Source of the DNA: Phycisphaerales bacterium
Lineage (GTDB): Bacteria; Planctomycetota; Phycisphaerae; Phycisphaerales; SM1A02
DNA: 64,000 bases
NCBI GenBank assembly: GCA_009691805.1
Contig: SIAK01000006.1
Location: 1-64,000 of the forward strand
Direction of reading: 5' to 3'
Positions 1 through 9,300 of this stretch are shown here, one piece after another (the first letter of the stretch is position 1; each line of letters starts with the position of its first letter). Both the position numbers and the translations under genes were made by a program. Under the pieces are notes generated by a model. The model saw only the letters and a list, made by a program, of their open reading frames with translations, searched no databases and was not told the DNA's origin.

Positions 1-293
1 ACCGACGGAGTCGGTGAGGGGATGAAAGACTGAAGTGGACGCACGAATTCAGGCGTCTGCGATTCACTCGCAGCGCCTGAGTCGAAAGCAAGCGACGGAA
101 TTTGTCCGCGTTTCGCGGCAAATTTCGCGCTTGCGCTCAAACACGCACACTCAACTACCGACGGAGTCGGTGAGGGGATGAAAGACTGAAGTGGACGCAC
201 GAATTCAGGCGTCTGCGATTCACTCGCAGCGCCTGAGTCGAAAGCAAGCGACGGAATTTGTCCGCGTTTCGCGGCAAATTTCGCGCTTGCGCT
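1..293. repeat. Two identical 137-bp direct repeats with three hairpins each
   Basis: Positions 1-137 and 157-293 are identical base for base, with a 19-bp spacer (period 156). Each unit can fold into three hairpins. In copy 1 these are ACCGAC/GTCGGT (1-6 with 10-15), a 12-bp stem with one bulged T (50-62 with 68-79), and TTTG-CCGCG/CGCGG-CAAA (101-110 with 114-122, one bulge). The second copy ends three bases before the efp stop codon on the opposite strand, so efp transcripts would run into it. Copy 1 begins at the first base of the window, so more copies may lie outside. No convincing reading frame crosses it. It could be a mobile structured repeat, an RNA element or a 3' end structure for efp; its function is unknown. 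Confidence 0.9.
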
Positions 294-296
294 GAA

Positions 297-851
297 CTAC
301 GCCCGGCTTCGATAGGAACCGTCGTCGGTGCTCACGATGATTTTTTCACCGATGACGATGAACGGCGGAACGCGCGTCTTCAAGCCGGTTTCGCAGGTCG
401 CTTCCTTCAACTGATTGGTTGCGGTTGCGCCCTTGATGCCTGGCGATGTGTCGGTGATCGTGAGCGTTACCGTGAGTGGGAACTCGACGGAAATCGGCTT
501 GCCATCGCACCAACAGACGATGATGTGCGTGTTCGGAAGAATGAAGTGAGGGAGATTGCCGACGATTTCCTTCTGCAACTCGACCTGATCGTACGACTCG
601 AGATCCATAAACACGAATGCAGTGCCTTGTTGGTAGAGGTACTCCATCTGTCGACGATCGAGGTCGACCCGATCCACATGCTCGCCCGAGCGGAGGCGTT
701 TCTCATAGAAAGCGCCGCTCTTGAGGTCGCGAATCTTGATTTGGATAAACGCACGCAGGTTGCCTGGGGTGCGGTGCTCAAGTTCGGTGACGACGAAGAG
801 TTTGCCATCCATCTTGATGGCCATACCGTTAGCGAGATCGTTGCTATTCAT
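297..851 (-). CDS. efp: Elongation factor P with an atypical tip loop
   Basis: EF-P binds between the P and E sites of the ribosome and relieves stalling at proline runs. The 184 residues match the family's usual length and three-domain layout: an N-terminal KOW-like domain, then two OB-fold domains, the last ending in the typical P-P-F-I-V-I-G-E stretch. The loop that normally carries the modified lysine or arginine (PGKGxAF in E. coli, Lys34) reads T-P-G-N-L-R-A-F here, so Asn31 takes the place of Lys34. The usual lysylation or rhamnosylation therefore cannot occur at that residue, and no epmA, epmB or earP gene is in the window. The start is the ATG at 849-851. The gene is flanked downstream by the 137-bp repeats and has a 200-bp leader region upstream. 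Confidence 0.93.
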   Translation of the reverse strand: MNSNDLANGMAIKMDGKLFVVTELEHRTPGNLRAFIQIKIRDLKSGAFYEKRLRSGEHVDRVDLDRRQMEYLYQQGTAFVFMDLESYDQVELQKEIVGNLPHFILPNTHIIVCWCDGKPISVEFPLTVTLTITDTSPGIKGATATNQLKEATCETGLKTRVPPFIVIGEKIIVSTDDGSYRSRA

Positions 852-994
852 GTTCGCGAAGCCTTTGGAAAGTGGGGGCGAAGCGTAACAGAATGGCTTC
901 GTCGAACAGTGATGAATCTCGGAGTGGATTTCAGTTGTCTGCTCTTGTTCGCGCCCTCACATCTGAACCTGAAAGCACAGACGTGTTCTCGTGA

Positions 995-1023
995 CATAGA
1001 TGAGAAAAATCCAAACGGGACAA
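995..1023 (-). promoter_or_regulatory. Possible promoter for efp
   Basis: On the minus strand a TTGTCC box (1018-1023) and a TCTATG box (995-1000) are separated by exactly 17 bp. The spacing fits a housekeeping sigma factor, but the -10 box is a weak match. It would give a 5' leader of about 135 nt before efp. Confidence 0.25.
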
Positions 1024-1061
1024 GGTCCACGGCACAAAAAAGTCCTTCCGGGCAAGATCAC

Positions 1062-1095
1062 GGTAAAAGAAAGACCCCCGGCACAAGGCCGGGGG
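1062..1095 (-). terminator. Intrinsic terminator after the small minus-strand ORF
   Basis: A perfect 8-bp GC stem (1075-1082 with 1088-1095, loop of 5) is followed on the minus strand by the T-rich run TCTTTCTTTT. This polarity can only end a transcript arriving from higher coordinates, which is where the small ORF at 1119-1274 lies. It also insulates efp from that transcript. Confidence 0.8.
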
Positions 1096-1118
1096 CGGAG
1101 GGAGGGAAAAGGGCTTTT

Positions 1119-1274
1119 TTAAGACTTCGCAGTCTTTCGACGAGCAAAGTCTTCAACAAAGTACTCCAAGAATCTAGCCTCACAAGCCATAAAGGCAGTT
1201 TTATCGAAAATATCCACAGAAATGTTCGAAACCGCACAAACTGCGTACGCCGAGCAGGCAAATCGAGTCGCCAC
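1119..1274 (-). CDS. Small unknown protein, 51 residues from GTG
   Basis: I do not recognise this ORF. From the GTG at 1272-1274 it encodes 51 residues; from an internal ATG at 1188-1190 it encodes 23. The C-terminal part reads naturally as protein, with the piece AFMACEARFLEYFVEDFARR followed by a basic tail. The frame stays open upstream to a TGA at 1365-1367, and the added residues also look protein-like (Y-G-L-A-A-A-F-G-Y), so an unusual start further up is possible. The TAA stop lies about 24 bp before a strong terminator of the same polarity, which is the best evidence that this stretch is transcribed. Codon use is AT-richer than in neighbouring genes. It could be a small protein, a leader peptide, or a non-coding RNA that happens to be open. 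No clear Shine-Dalgarno site fixes the start. Confidence 0.42.
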   Translation of the reverse strand: MATRFACSAYAVCAVSNISVDIFDKTAFMACEARFLEYFVEDFARRKTAKS

Positions 1275-1533
1275 TCCTGCGAGTGCACATGAATATCCGA
1301 ACGCCGCGGCAAGTCCATACGTTGGCTTCGATGGAGCGCAGAGCTCGCGCTCGCGTGCTTCGCTTCACGCATAACACTCGGCAATTACTCCAATCCCGCA
1401 GCTCTCACGGTCGATGAACCGAGCCCGCACTCGCATTCGCAACCCGTTCCCGTGCATCGGTACACTTTTCCACTTCGCTCAGCACAGCCACTGTCGGCGC
1501 GCCCTTGAGCGAACGAAGTTGAAAGCCTCCTCC
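1275..1533. other. Divergent intergenic region, no further gene seen
   Basis: This stretch separates the minus-strand small ORF from the plus-strand lipoprotein gene. Frames run through it (the lipoprotein frame is open back to 1414), but the translated text there is rich in Arg and Cys and lacks family features. I see no strong promoter or hairpin. It presumably holds the promoters for both flanking transcripts. Confidence 0.4.
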
Positions 1534-2844
1534 ATGTTTACCCGCCACCCGCTCAACGTTTTCGCCTCAACACTCCTCGCGACCTCCGCGGTTGCTCTCA
1601 CGATGTTGAGTGCTTGCGGTGGAAACTCCGCTGCGCCAGCCCCCGCGCCCGTGGTGCCCGCGCCAGTCGCGCCTGCGCCGACCGCCGTGACGCCTCCTGT
1701 GACCGATGCGCCAGCAACGGATGTCTCTGCGCCGGTCGTCGACCCTGCGCAAGAGGCAGAAGATTTGCCGCCACCGATCGAACTCGATCCGCCAGTTCTC
1801 GACTTCGGCATCATGTCGCCAACCGACATCGCTGAGGGCACCGTGAAGTTGCGCAACACGGGCACCAAGGAACTCGAAGTGCTTTCGGTGCAACCAAGTT
1901 GTAAGTGCACGACGATTAATGACATCGCGGGGCAGAAAATTCCTGTCGGCGGATTCGTTGAAATCCAAGCGAAGATGAAGCCCACTTCAGGCGCGGGCGC
2001 CAAGAAAGCGGAAATCAAAGTCCTTATCGATGGCTACAGCCGCATCGTTCCGATTCAGTTGAAGAGCGAAGTCTCACTGCCTGTGCGTGTGCAGCCTTAC
2101 TACCTGAACATCGTCACAGGTCAACCGCAGGTGGGACGCACTGTCGTCGAATCAATCGATGGACGTCCGTTCAAGATTTGCGCGATTGGCGGATTCGCGC
2201 CGCATTACATTGGCTTTGATCCAACGAAAGATGAGCCTGCGAATCATTACGTCATCGATTGGAACATCGAACGAGATTTCCCAGGCGGAAAGTTTCCGCG
2301 CTACTGGGTCATCGAAACCGACCATCCGGATTGCCCAATCGTTGAGGTCTTCGTGCGGCATGAGACCACGATGCCCAAAATCAACATCGCGCTCTCGGAT
2401 TACCGTCACACCTTTGGTCAGTTAGAAGCGGGCAAGTCCGTTGAGTTCGCCGTGACATGCACGAAGCTTGATGAAAGCGAAACGATCATCGCGGCAAGCG
2501 CGGGATCGACAGATCTCAAGGTTGAACTCGTCTCACAAGTGCGTGATGGAACTGACACGATCGTCACGTTGCGCGCGACATCAACGAGTGCAACGCGCGG
2601 ACTTACGTATGTGAACGCGACGATTTACTCCGCGAAGCGACAGCAAGATTTCGAACTCTGGGGTCAGGTGATTGATCCCGGATTCACAGGTTGCTTTCCT
2701 TGCAAGGAGCGCGCGGAAATCACGCCATCGATCGGACAGCCGAAGCCAATCCGCGGCATTCCATCAGTAACGCAACCAACCGCGCCCATTCCCGCAGGCG
2801 CAACGCCGAGCCTCTCACCCAACGCGCCGGTGGGCGGAAACTAA
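1534..2844 (+). CDS. DUF1573 lipoprotein
   Basis: A predicted exported lipoprotein of 436 residues. The chosen ATG at 1534 gives a textbook signal: basic start, hydrophobic core, then the lipobox L-S-A-C with Cys28 as the lipidated residue. A Pro/Ala-rich linker (roughly residues 30-85) follows. The next domain, beginning near D-F-G-I-M-S-P, matches DUF1573, an Ig-like fold common in Planctomycetota and Bacteroidota, with its typical S-C-K-C-T segment after the first strands. The rest resembles further beta-sandwich repeats and ends in a second Pro-rich tail. The frame is open upstream to 1414, but those 40 extra residues would destroy the signal peptide. Its role is unknown; the family is usually thought to act in the cell envelope. 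Confidence 0.8.
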   Translation: MFTRHPLNVFASTLLATSAVALTMLSACGGNSAAPAPAPVVPAPVAPAPTAVTPPVTDAPATDVSAPVVDPAQEAEDLPPPIELDPPVLDFGIMSPTDIAEGTVKLRNTGTKELEVLSVQPSCKCTTINDIAGQKIPVGGFVEIQAKMKPTSGAGAKKAEIKVLIDGYSRIVPIQLKSEVSLPVRVQPYYLNIVTGQPQVGRTVVESIDGRPFKICAIGGFAPHYIGFDPTKDEPANHYVIDWNIERDFPGGKFPRYWVIETDHPDCPIVEVFVRHETTMPKINIALSDYRHTFGQLEAGKSVEFAVTCTKLDESETIIAASAGSTDLKVELVSQVRDGTDTIVTLRATSTSATRGLTYVNATIYSAKRQQDFELWGQVIDPGFTGCFPCKERAEITPSIGQPKPIRGIPSVTQPTAPIPAGATPSLSPNAPVGGN

Positions 2845-2857
2845 GCGTCCGCAGACG

Positions 2858-3688
2858 CTAACTCGTCATGCCACTTTCCTGTAACGCTTGTAACAACATG
2901 CGCGTTCCTGCGAGTGTGATGAGTGCAGTGAAGACAAGTTTGAGTACACGCAGCGGCAGGCGATAAGAAATCGACGCGCCGATCGCTGCGCCGATGAGCG
3001 CAGCGATCGCAAGTGGAAGCGCGAGTGACATCGATCGTTCGAGCGTGAGCGGAATTCCTACACTGTTGTGGAGCGAGCTGATCGTCGCGTTCTTCGCAAT
3101 TGCGCCGACGGATGTGGATGCGAGCATGACGACCGACGCCGTCGCGATCGCTTGTCGCAGTGGCATGCCGACGAGTCCGCGCATGAGCGGAACCATGAGG
3201 ACGCCGCCGCCAACGCCGAGGAGTCCTGATGCGATGCCGCCCACGAGAGCGATCGCGCCGCAACTCACGCGAGTTCCGCGAAGTGTTCCGTCGTCCTCTG
3301 TCGATGCGCTTCCTTGTTTCGCCAGAACCGAACGCAATTCGAGCAACGCTGTCAAGACGAGGAACCCGCCAAAAACTCCTCGCAGAGGCGCGGAATCGAT
3401 CTGATTGCTCATGAGCACGCCCGCGATCGCGCCTGCGCCAGCGAGGGGAAGCATGGTCGTCACGAGGTCGGCGCGGATCGTGCCCCGTCCACGGTGTTTC
3501 AGCGAAGCACTGATCGCGACGCAGACGTTCGCGACCATCGAACTCGCTTGGTAGAGCTGCTGATTTGGACCATGCACGAGATCAAGGAGCGGGATCGAAA
3601 TCACCGATCCCCCGATGCCGAGCATTCCTCCGAACACGCCGCCGACAAGACCGATGGGAAAGGCGCAGAGGAACTCCTCAAGACTCAT
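2858..3688 (-). CDS. TSUP (TauE/SafE) family permease
   Basis: A 276-residue integral membrane protein with about eight hydrophobic segments in two related halves. Each half carries the glycine-rich signature of the family: GGVFGGMLGIGGSVISIPLL near residues 16-35, and GGIASGLLGVGGGVLMVPLM in the second half. Members move sulfite, sulfonates or other organic anions across the inner membrane, but the substrate cannot be read from the sequence. It converges on the DUF1573 gene with a 13-bp gap. Neighbours give no hint of sulfur metabolism. Confidence 0.85.
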   Translation of the reverse strand: MSLEEFLCAFPIGLVGGVFGGMLGIGGSVISIPLLDLVHGPNQQLYQASSMVANVCVAISASLKHRGRGTIRADLVTTMLPLAGAGAIAGVLMSNQIDSAPLRGVFGGFLVLTALLELRSVLAKQGSASTEDDGTLRGTRVSCGAIALVGGIASGLLGVGGGVLMVPLMRGLVGMPLRQAIATASVVMLASTSVGAIAKNATISSLHNSVGIPLTLERSMSLALPLAIAALIGAAIGASISYRLPLRVLKLVFTALITLAGTRMLLQALQESGMTS

Positions 3689-3827
3689 GCGGTGAAGAGT
3701 AGCGTCGATTGGCTCGGCACTAATTGCCTTTCCATTGGTGCTCTTGCCCCGAGTTGGAGGTCGGGTTCAACGTTGCAGGCAGCGCGATCGATAGTTCTCG
3801 CGCGGATCCGAAATTTCTTTCAACCTG

Positions 3828-4637
3828 ATGGCTACGATGCGCGTACTAAATCTTGGCGGTGATGGCGAACGTCAACGAATTCCTTTGGAAATGAATCGCA
3901 GTGGAATGTGGGAGAGCGAACGAGATCCTTGCAGTACTTCGATGCCTTACGTGAAGACTTCTAACTCCGCAGAGACGAACTCCAACGTGCTTCGCGCGTC
4001 CCGTGGTCCTTCGGGATGGGTTGGAAGCGCGGTTGCAATCGCGGCGATGCTGACGCTTGCCGCGATCGGTGTGGGCACGAGTCGCGATGCGCAGAGTTCT
4101 ATTCCGATTGAGCCTGCGTACTCACTCTTGACGAGTGGTGGTACACGCGCGTTGACCGAAGATGCGCCGCGCGCGCCCACGCTTCTCGTTCGCGAAGGTG
4201 CGAGTGGTTCCGTGTTGTTTGCGCCGATGACCCCGCTTGCTTCCACCGCAAACATGCGTATGTACGACGGTCGACCGATACGACCTGTGTCGACAATGCG
4301 CATGAAAGTGACGGCCTATAGCCCTGATGCGCGAAGTTGCGGCGCGAGCGCGGATGGCATTACCGCGAGTGGATACTCAGTTGAAACGAACGGCGGTGCG
4401 CTGGTGGCCGCGGATCCGAAAATTCTTCCACTTGGTTCACTCGTGAGCATTCCTGGATACGACGACGGCGCGCCTGTGCCTGTGCTCGATGTTGGTGGCG
4501 CGATCAAAGGTCGCCGCATCGATGTGCTGTTTCGCACGCATGAAGTCGCGCGCGCGTGGGGAGTTCGCAGTGTTGATATTGTGATTTGGGAATACGCGGA
4601 TGGGAAGCCGAACGGCTTCAAGCGATTGCGTCGCTGA
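3828..4637 (+). CDS. Membrane-anchored 3D-domain protein
   Basis: A 269-residue protein with one hydrophobic segment (about residues 64-83), a variable linker, and a C-terminal 3D domain from residue 160 on. The domain is a double-psi beta barrel related to MltA-type lytic transglycosylases. The motif V-T-A-Y-S-P starts it, and the three aspartates that name the family are visible as Asp196 (A-A-D-P), Asp221 (V-L-D-V-G-G) and Asp232 (R-I-D-V-L-F). It probably acts on peptidoglycan or another wall glycan outside the inner membrane. The start is uncertain: the Met at 3828 is the longest choice, and an ATG at 3942 would give a shorter cytoplasmic tail. A terminator follows the stop. Confidence 0.75.
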   Translation: MATMRVLNLGGDGERQRIPLEMNRSGMWESERDPCSTSMPYVKTSNSAETNSNVLRASRGPSGWVGSAVAIAAMLTLAAIGVGTSRDAQSSIPIEPAYSLLTSGGTRALTEDAPRAPTLLVREGASGSVLFAPMTPLASTANMRMYDGRPIRPVSTMRMKVTAYSPDARSCGASADGITASGYSVETNGGALVAADPKILPLGSLVSIPGYDDGAPVPVLDVGGAIKGRRIDVLFRTHEVARAWGVRSVDIVIWEYADGKPNGFKRLRR

Positions 4638-4708
4638 CGTTTCGCAGTGAGGCATTTGCGCGCGCGAAAGGCCACACGCGCGTGAAAAATCTGAGCAGAA
4701 AAAAGGAA

Positions 4709-4730
4709 GCGCTTTGGGGAAGCGCGTTTT
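4709..4730 (+). terminator. Intrinsic terminator after the 3D-domain gene
   Basis: A 6-bp stem GCGCTT/AAGCGC (4709-4714 with 4720-4725) with a 5-nt loop, preceded by an A-rich run and followed by GTTTT. It lies between the 3D-domain gene and yifB, so the two are probably separate transcripts. Confidence 0.65.
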
Positions 4731-4751
4731 CGCACGCACATAATCCGCCCC

Positions 4752-6296
4752 ATGTCCCGAATCACGAGCTTCGCGCTTCGGGGGATTGAAGCTGAACCGA
4801 TCGATGTGGAATCGACAACGACTGAGGGGAAGGGCGGATCGCCCCGCCGCAGTGTCGTTGGACTTCCTGATGCGGCGGTCCGTGAATCGCTTGAGCGCGT
4901 GCATGCTGCGCTCCGCGCTTGCGGTTTCGGCGGACTTCCCCACGAGAGCGTCGTCAACCTAGCGCCCGCAGATCTTCGCAAAGAAGGTCCTGTCTATGAC
5001 CTGCCGATCGCGTTGAGTTTGCTTGGCGCGGCGGGCACGCTCTCGGCCGCAGCGCGCGCTCGATTGGCGCGAACGATCGTCGCAGGCGAACTCGCGCTGG
5101 ATGGAAGCATTCGATCCGTGCGTGGTGTGACGAGTATGTCAATGTTGGCGCGCGAGCGTGGGGCACTGAACGTACTCATTCCAACGGCGAATGCAGTGGA
5201 AGCTGCGATCGTGCGAGGGATTGAAGTGGTGGGGGTGCACTCGTTACGCGAAGCGGTCGAGTGGGCGGAGACTGGCGTCGTGCATCCTCGAGAAGTGGGC
5301 AGCGAGGAGGCGGAAAAAGTGGCTCGCGTTTCGGACTCCAGCGTGCTCGATTTCGTCGAGATTCGTGGGCAAGAAGCTGCAAAGCGTGCGCTCTTGATCG
5401 CGGCTGCCGGGGCGCACAACGCACTGCTGGTGGGACCTGCTGGAAGCGGCAAGACGATGATGGCGCGCGCGATGGCTGGCATTCTTCCACCATTGACGGA
5501 AGAAGAAGCGCTTGAGATTACGCGGGTGTACTCCGTTGCACTCGGTGGAAGCCGACAGAATGGACTTGTGCGCGAGCGACCGTTTCGCAGTCCGCACCAC
5601 TCAGCATCGATGGCGGCGATCATCGGAGGTGGAAGCATTCCGCGACCGGGCGAGGTGACGCTTGCGCATCTTGGTGTCTTATTCCTCGATGAACTTCCTG
5701 AATTTGGGCGACAGGTTCTCGAAGGATTGCGCGAGCCGCTCGAAGATGGATTCATCTCCATTGCGCGCGCGTCAAGCCGCGTGCGATTTCCAGCGCGACC
5801 GTTGCTCATCGCCGCGATGAATCCATCGCACGCAGGAGGATTCGGAAACTCTCCGCAGTCGATGCGAGATCAAGAGCGCTACATCGGAAAACTTTCAGGG
5901 CCGCTGCTTGATCGCATCGACATTCATGTTGCGGTGCGCGCGGTTGGGTTTGCGGCGCTCACATCGCGACGAGAAGGCATGAACTCCGCGCGGATGCGGG
6001 CAATTGTGGAAGAGGCGCGGTTGCGCATGGACGCGAGACAAGGACCAGCGCGACCGAATGCATTTCTTCGAAGTCGCGAACTCGATCAATTCGCCGCGCT
6101 TGATGCGCCTTCGAGTGAGCTTCTCTCAGAAGCGATCGCTGCACTCGGCCTCAGCGCGCGCGCGTATGACAAGGTGCGTCGTGTCGCGCGAACCGTTGCA
6201 GATATGGAAGGCTCCAAGAATGTGCTCGAAGCGCACGTCGCCGAGGCGGTGCAATATCGATTGCTCGATCGCCACAAATCGGCGGTGACCGCATGA
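4752..6296 (+). CDS. yifB: YifB/ComM family AAA+ ATPase (Mg-chelatase-like)
   Basis: 514 residues, the usual length for YifB/ComM. The N-terminal part (about 1-190) has the ribosomal-S5-like fold region, with V-V-G-L-P-D-A-A-V-R-E-S and the N-L-A-P-A-D segment typical of the family. The AAA+ core follows, with Walker A G-P-A-G-S-G-K-T-M-M and Walker B L-F-L-D-E-L-P-E-F. A C-terminal Mg-chelatase-type helical domain ends the protein. In transformable Gammaproteobacteria ComM is a helicase that drives branch migration during integration of transformed DNA. Its role in non-competent bacteria is less clear, and no competence genes are in this window. The stop lies 68 bp from the convergent putA gene. 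Confidence 0.92.
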   Translation: MSRITSFALRGIEAEPIDVESTTTEGKGGSPRRSVVGLPDAAVRESLERVHAALRACGFGGLPHESVVNLAPADLRKEGPVYDLPIALSLLGAAGTLSAAARARLARTIVAGELALDGSIRSVRGVTSMSMLARERGALNVLIPTANAVEAAIVRGIEVVGVHSLREAVEWAETGVVHPREVGSEEAEKVARVSDSSVLDFVEIRGQEAAKRALLIAAAGAHNALLVGPAGSGKTMMARAMAGILPPLTEEEALEITRVYSVALGGSRQNGLVRERPFRSPHHSASMAAIIGGGSIPRPGEVTLAHLGVLFLDELPEFGRQVLEGLREPLEDGFISIARASSRVRFPARPLLIAAMNPSHAGGFGNSPQSMRDQERYIGKLSGPLLDRIDIHVAVRAVGFAALTSRREGMNSARMRAIVEEARLRMDARQGPARPNAFLRSRELDQFAALDAPSSELLSEAIAALGLSARAYDKVRRVARTVADMEGSKNVLEAHVAEAVQYRLLDRHKSAVTA

Positions 6297-6364
6297 ATGG
6301 CGTGGATTCGACGGGGCGTGCAATCTGGCAACGATGGCTCGGAGGGCTTGCGCGCGCGCTGTGC

Positions 6365-9300
6365 TTACTCCAAGCCTGGTGCAAAGCCGCGACGCATCGT
6401 GTTCTCGCACACTGCACGTGGTTCGACGAAGTTCAACAGGTAATCGCGACCGCCTGCCTTCGAGCCGAGTCCCGACATGCCGAATCCACCGAAGGGTTGC
6501 CTGCCGACAAGTGCGCCGGTGATGCCGCGATTGAGGTAGAGATTGCCAACGCGGAACTCTCGCCGCGCTTTCGTCAAGTGCGCGGGACGGCGGCTGAAGA
6601 CCCCGCCTGTCAATTTGTACTCGGGTGAGTTCGCCATCTTCAGTGCTTCTTCGAAGTCCTTCGCGGGAAGTACGGCGAGCAGCGGGCCGAAGATTTCTTC
6701 ACGCGCGATGCGATGCTCTGGTTTGACGCCGCTGAAAATTGTTGGTCCTACGTAGGGCAATCCAACTTTCGCTTCGAGACCTTCTGGAATCGGCAACGTC
6801 AGTTCGTGCTTCGCTTCACCCTTGCCGATCTCGATGTACGAACGGATCTTGCGCGCGGAGTCTTGATCGATCACAGGCCCGATGTCCGTCGATGGATTCG
6901 AAGGGTCACCGACGACGAGCGCCCGCGTCGCTTCGACGAGCCGATGGAGAAACGGCGTGTACGCACTGCCGACCACAATGACGCGGCTGCACGCAGAGCA
7001 CTTCTGGCCGCAGAATCCAAACGCACTCTGCCGAACGGCGATCACTGCTTCGTCAAGGTCTGCGGAACTATCCACGATGATCGCGTTTTTTCCGCCCATC
7101 TCGCAGACGACCTTCTTCACGAACTCTTGACCTTCGACGACGATGCCTGCGGCCTTCACGATGTCGAGTCCGACCGCTTTCGAACCGGTGAACGCAATCA
7201 ACGCGACGCGTGGATCACGCACGAGTGCCGCGCCCACCGTTTCGCCATTGCCTGCGAGGAAATGCAGGCAGTCTTTGGGCGCACCTGCGCGCCAGAGAAT
7301 CTCGCAGAGCATGCGCGCGATGGCGGGGGTCTGCTCGGCAGGCTTCACGATGACGGTGTTGCCAGTGACCAACGCAGCGACCGCCATGCCGCAACAGATC
7401 GCGAGCGGAAAGTTCCACGGCGCGATGACGACCGAGACGCCGCGTGGTTGATACCACTGCTCATCAAGTTCGCCGACAAACGCGCCGAGGCGTTCACTCT
7501 CAAACAGTCGCGCGCCTTCTCGTGCGTAGTACTCGCAGAAATCGATCGCTTCGCAAACATCAGCGTCCGCTTCGCGCCAGACTTTGCCACTCTCTTTGAC
7601 GATGACAGCGCTCAACGCATCGCGCCGTTCGCGCAACTCGCGCGCTGCATTCGTGAGGACTGCCGCGCGGGTGATGTATGCGCTGTCGCGCCACGCGGGA
7701 AACGCAGCATGCGCCACGCCAACAACGCGCACGACATCGGCGAGCGTTCCCGAGTTTTCGACGACCGGCACCTTGGCCTGTTGCATCGCAGATTTGAACG
7801 CATCACGGGTGCTCGACAGCGCGAAGTTTCGCATTGGCTCCGTGTAAAACGGTTTGCCATCGCCGATGGATGCGTGCGCGGCCGACAGCTTGTGCTTCTC
7901 CGGCGCGCGCAAAATGCGCTCGATGCCAGGATCGCTGTCAAACTCGCGGTGCGGACTCGCGAGCAAACTCTCGACGCTCGCGTTGTCTTTGAAGCCGGCT
8001 TTCAACCACGATTCGTTCGAACTGTTCTCAAGCAATCGACGCACCAAGTACGCCATGCCAGGAATCAGTTCGCCCACTGGTACGTACTCGCGAAGTCGAA
8101 GATCGAGTTCGATCGCGGCAAGTTTCAACTGATCACCCATGCCGTGCAGCATCTGCAATTCAATTGCGTTGCGAGGCAATCCGCGCTTCTCGAGAGCTGC
8201 GAGTGCTGCGGCAATCGAGCGGGCGTTGTGGCTGCCGAGCGCAAGCTTGACGCCGCCTTCGCTCGTGCTTTTCGGCGTCGATGCGATGAACGCGCTCGCC
8301 ATCCGTTCAAAGCTTGCGTCGGTATCGCACTTGCGTCCCCACACGGGAATGGGCCAGCCCTGCTGCTCGGAGTTGATCGTTTCGCAATCCCAATACGCGC
8401 CTTTCACCAGTCTCACAGTCACACGTCGCCCGGTGCGTTTCGACCAGGCGATGATGCGCTGCGCATCTTCGTCGCCACTGCGCAGATACGCCTGCATCGC
8501 AAGTCCCGCTTCGAAGTCGTGCGCTTCACACGCGCGCATGAAGAGCTCGAGCGTCAGATCCTTCAACGCGAACTGCTCCATATCGAAGTTCACAAGAACG
8601 CCGCGTTCCTTCGCAGCGCGCAGAATCGGATCAAGGCTTTCGAGCAAACTTCGGACGCTGCCTTCGGTGTCGATGGGATCGACACGCGCGCTCAGCGAAC
8701 TAATCTTGATCGAAACATTTGTGCGTGGAATGCGTCCAAGGTGATCGTTGTCGAGTCGTGGGTTCGATTTCCACGAGGCGACTTGCGTCGGAAGATTCAC
8801 GACAAGGTCGAGATACTTCTGTCGGTACGCTGTCGCCTCTTCATCGCTCACACAAGACTCACCGAGCAGATCGACAGAGAAGCACAGACCCGAGTCCCAG
8901 ATTTTTTGAAGCGCAGGCAGTGCGTCTTGCGCATCCGTGCCAGCGATGAACTTCGAAGCCATCGACGTGATCTGTCCGGACATCGTCTTGGTGACGAGTC
9001 CCTTCGCGATGAAGCCAGCTTTCAATGCAGTCGCGACAAATGGCGGGGGCGTGACGCCAGGCTGACTGAGGTAATCGGTGAGATGGTCATAGACTGCGTC
9101 GTTGTCTTTCAGCGTTGGGAAGCAATCGACGAATCGAAACAACTGGACCTTGAACGCTTCGTCCTGCATCGCCCAGTCCATCAACCCTTCGCTCCATACC
9201 GCGAGCACGCCGACCTTCGCCTTGCGTGCGCGATCAAGGAAGTCGCTACCGATTTCGAAGGCACGCGATTCCACAGCAGGATCAGGCGCGGCAATACCTC

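Noticed and set aside
1-293. A CRISPR-like array
   Set aside because: Only two copies of a 137-bp unit with a 19-bp spacer, and no cas genes in the window. Unit length and layout do not fit CRISPR.
258-1292. A 344-codon plus-strand frame over efp
   Set aside because: efp on the minus strand is certain, and this frame crosses a terminator and the repeat unit.
1058-1384. A 108-codon minus-strand frame overlapping the small ORF
   Set aside because: It reads through the terminator stem at 1075-1095, and its sequence is less protein-like than the 51-codon frame ending at 1119.
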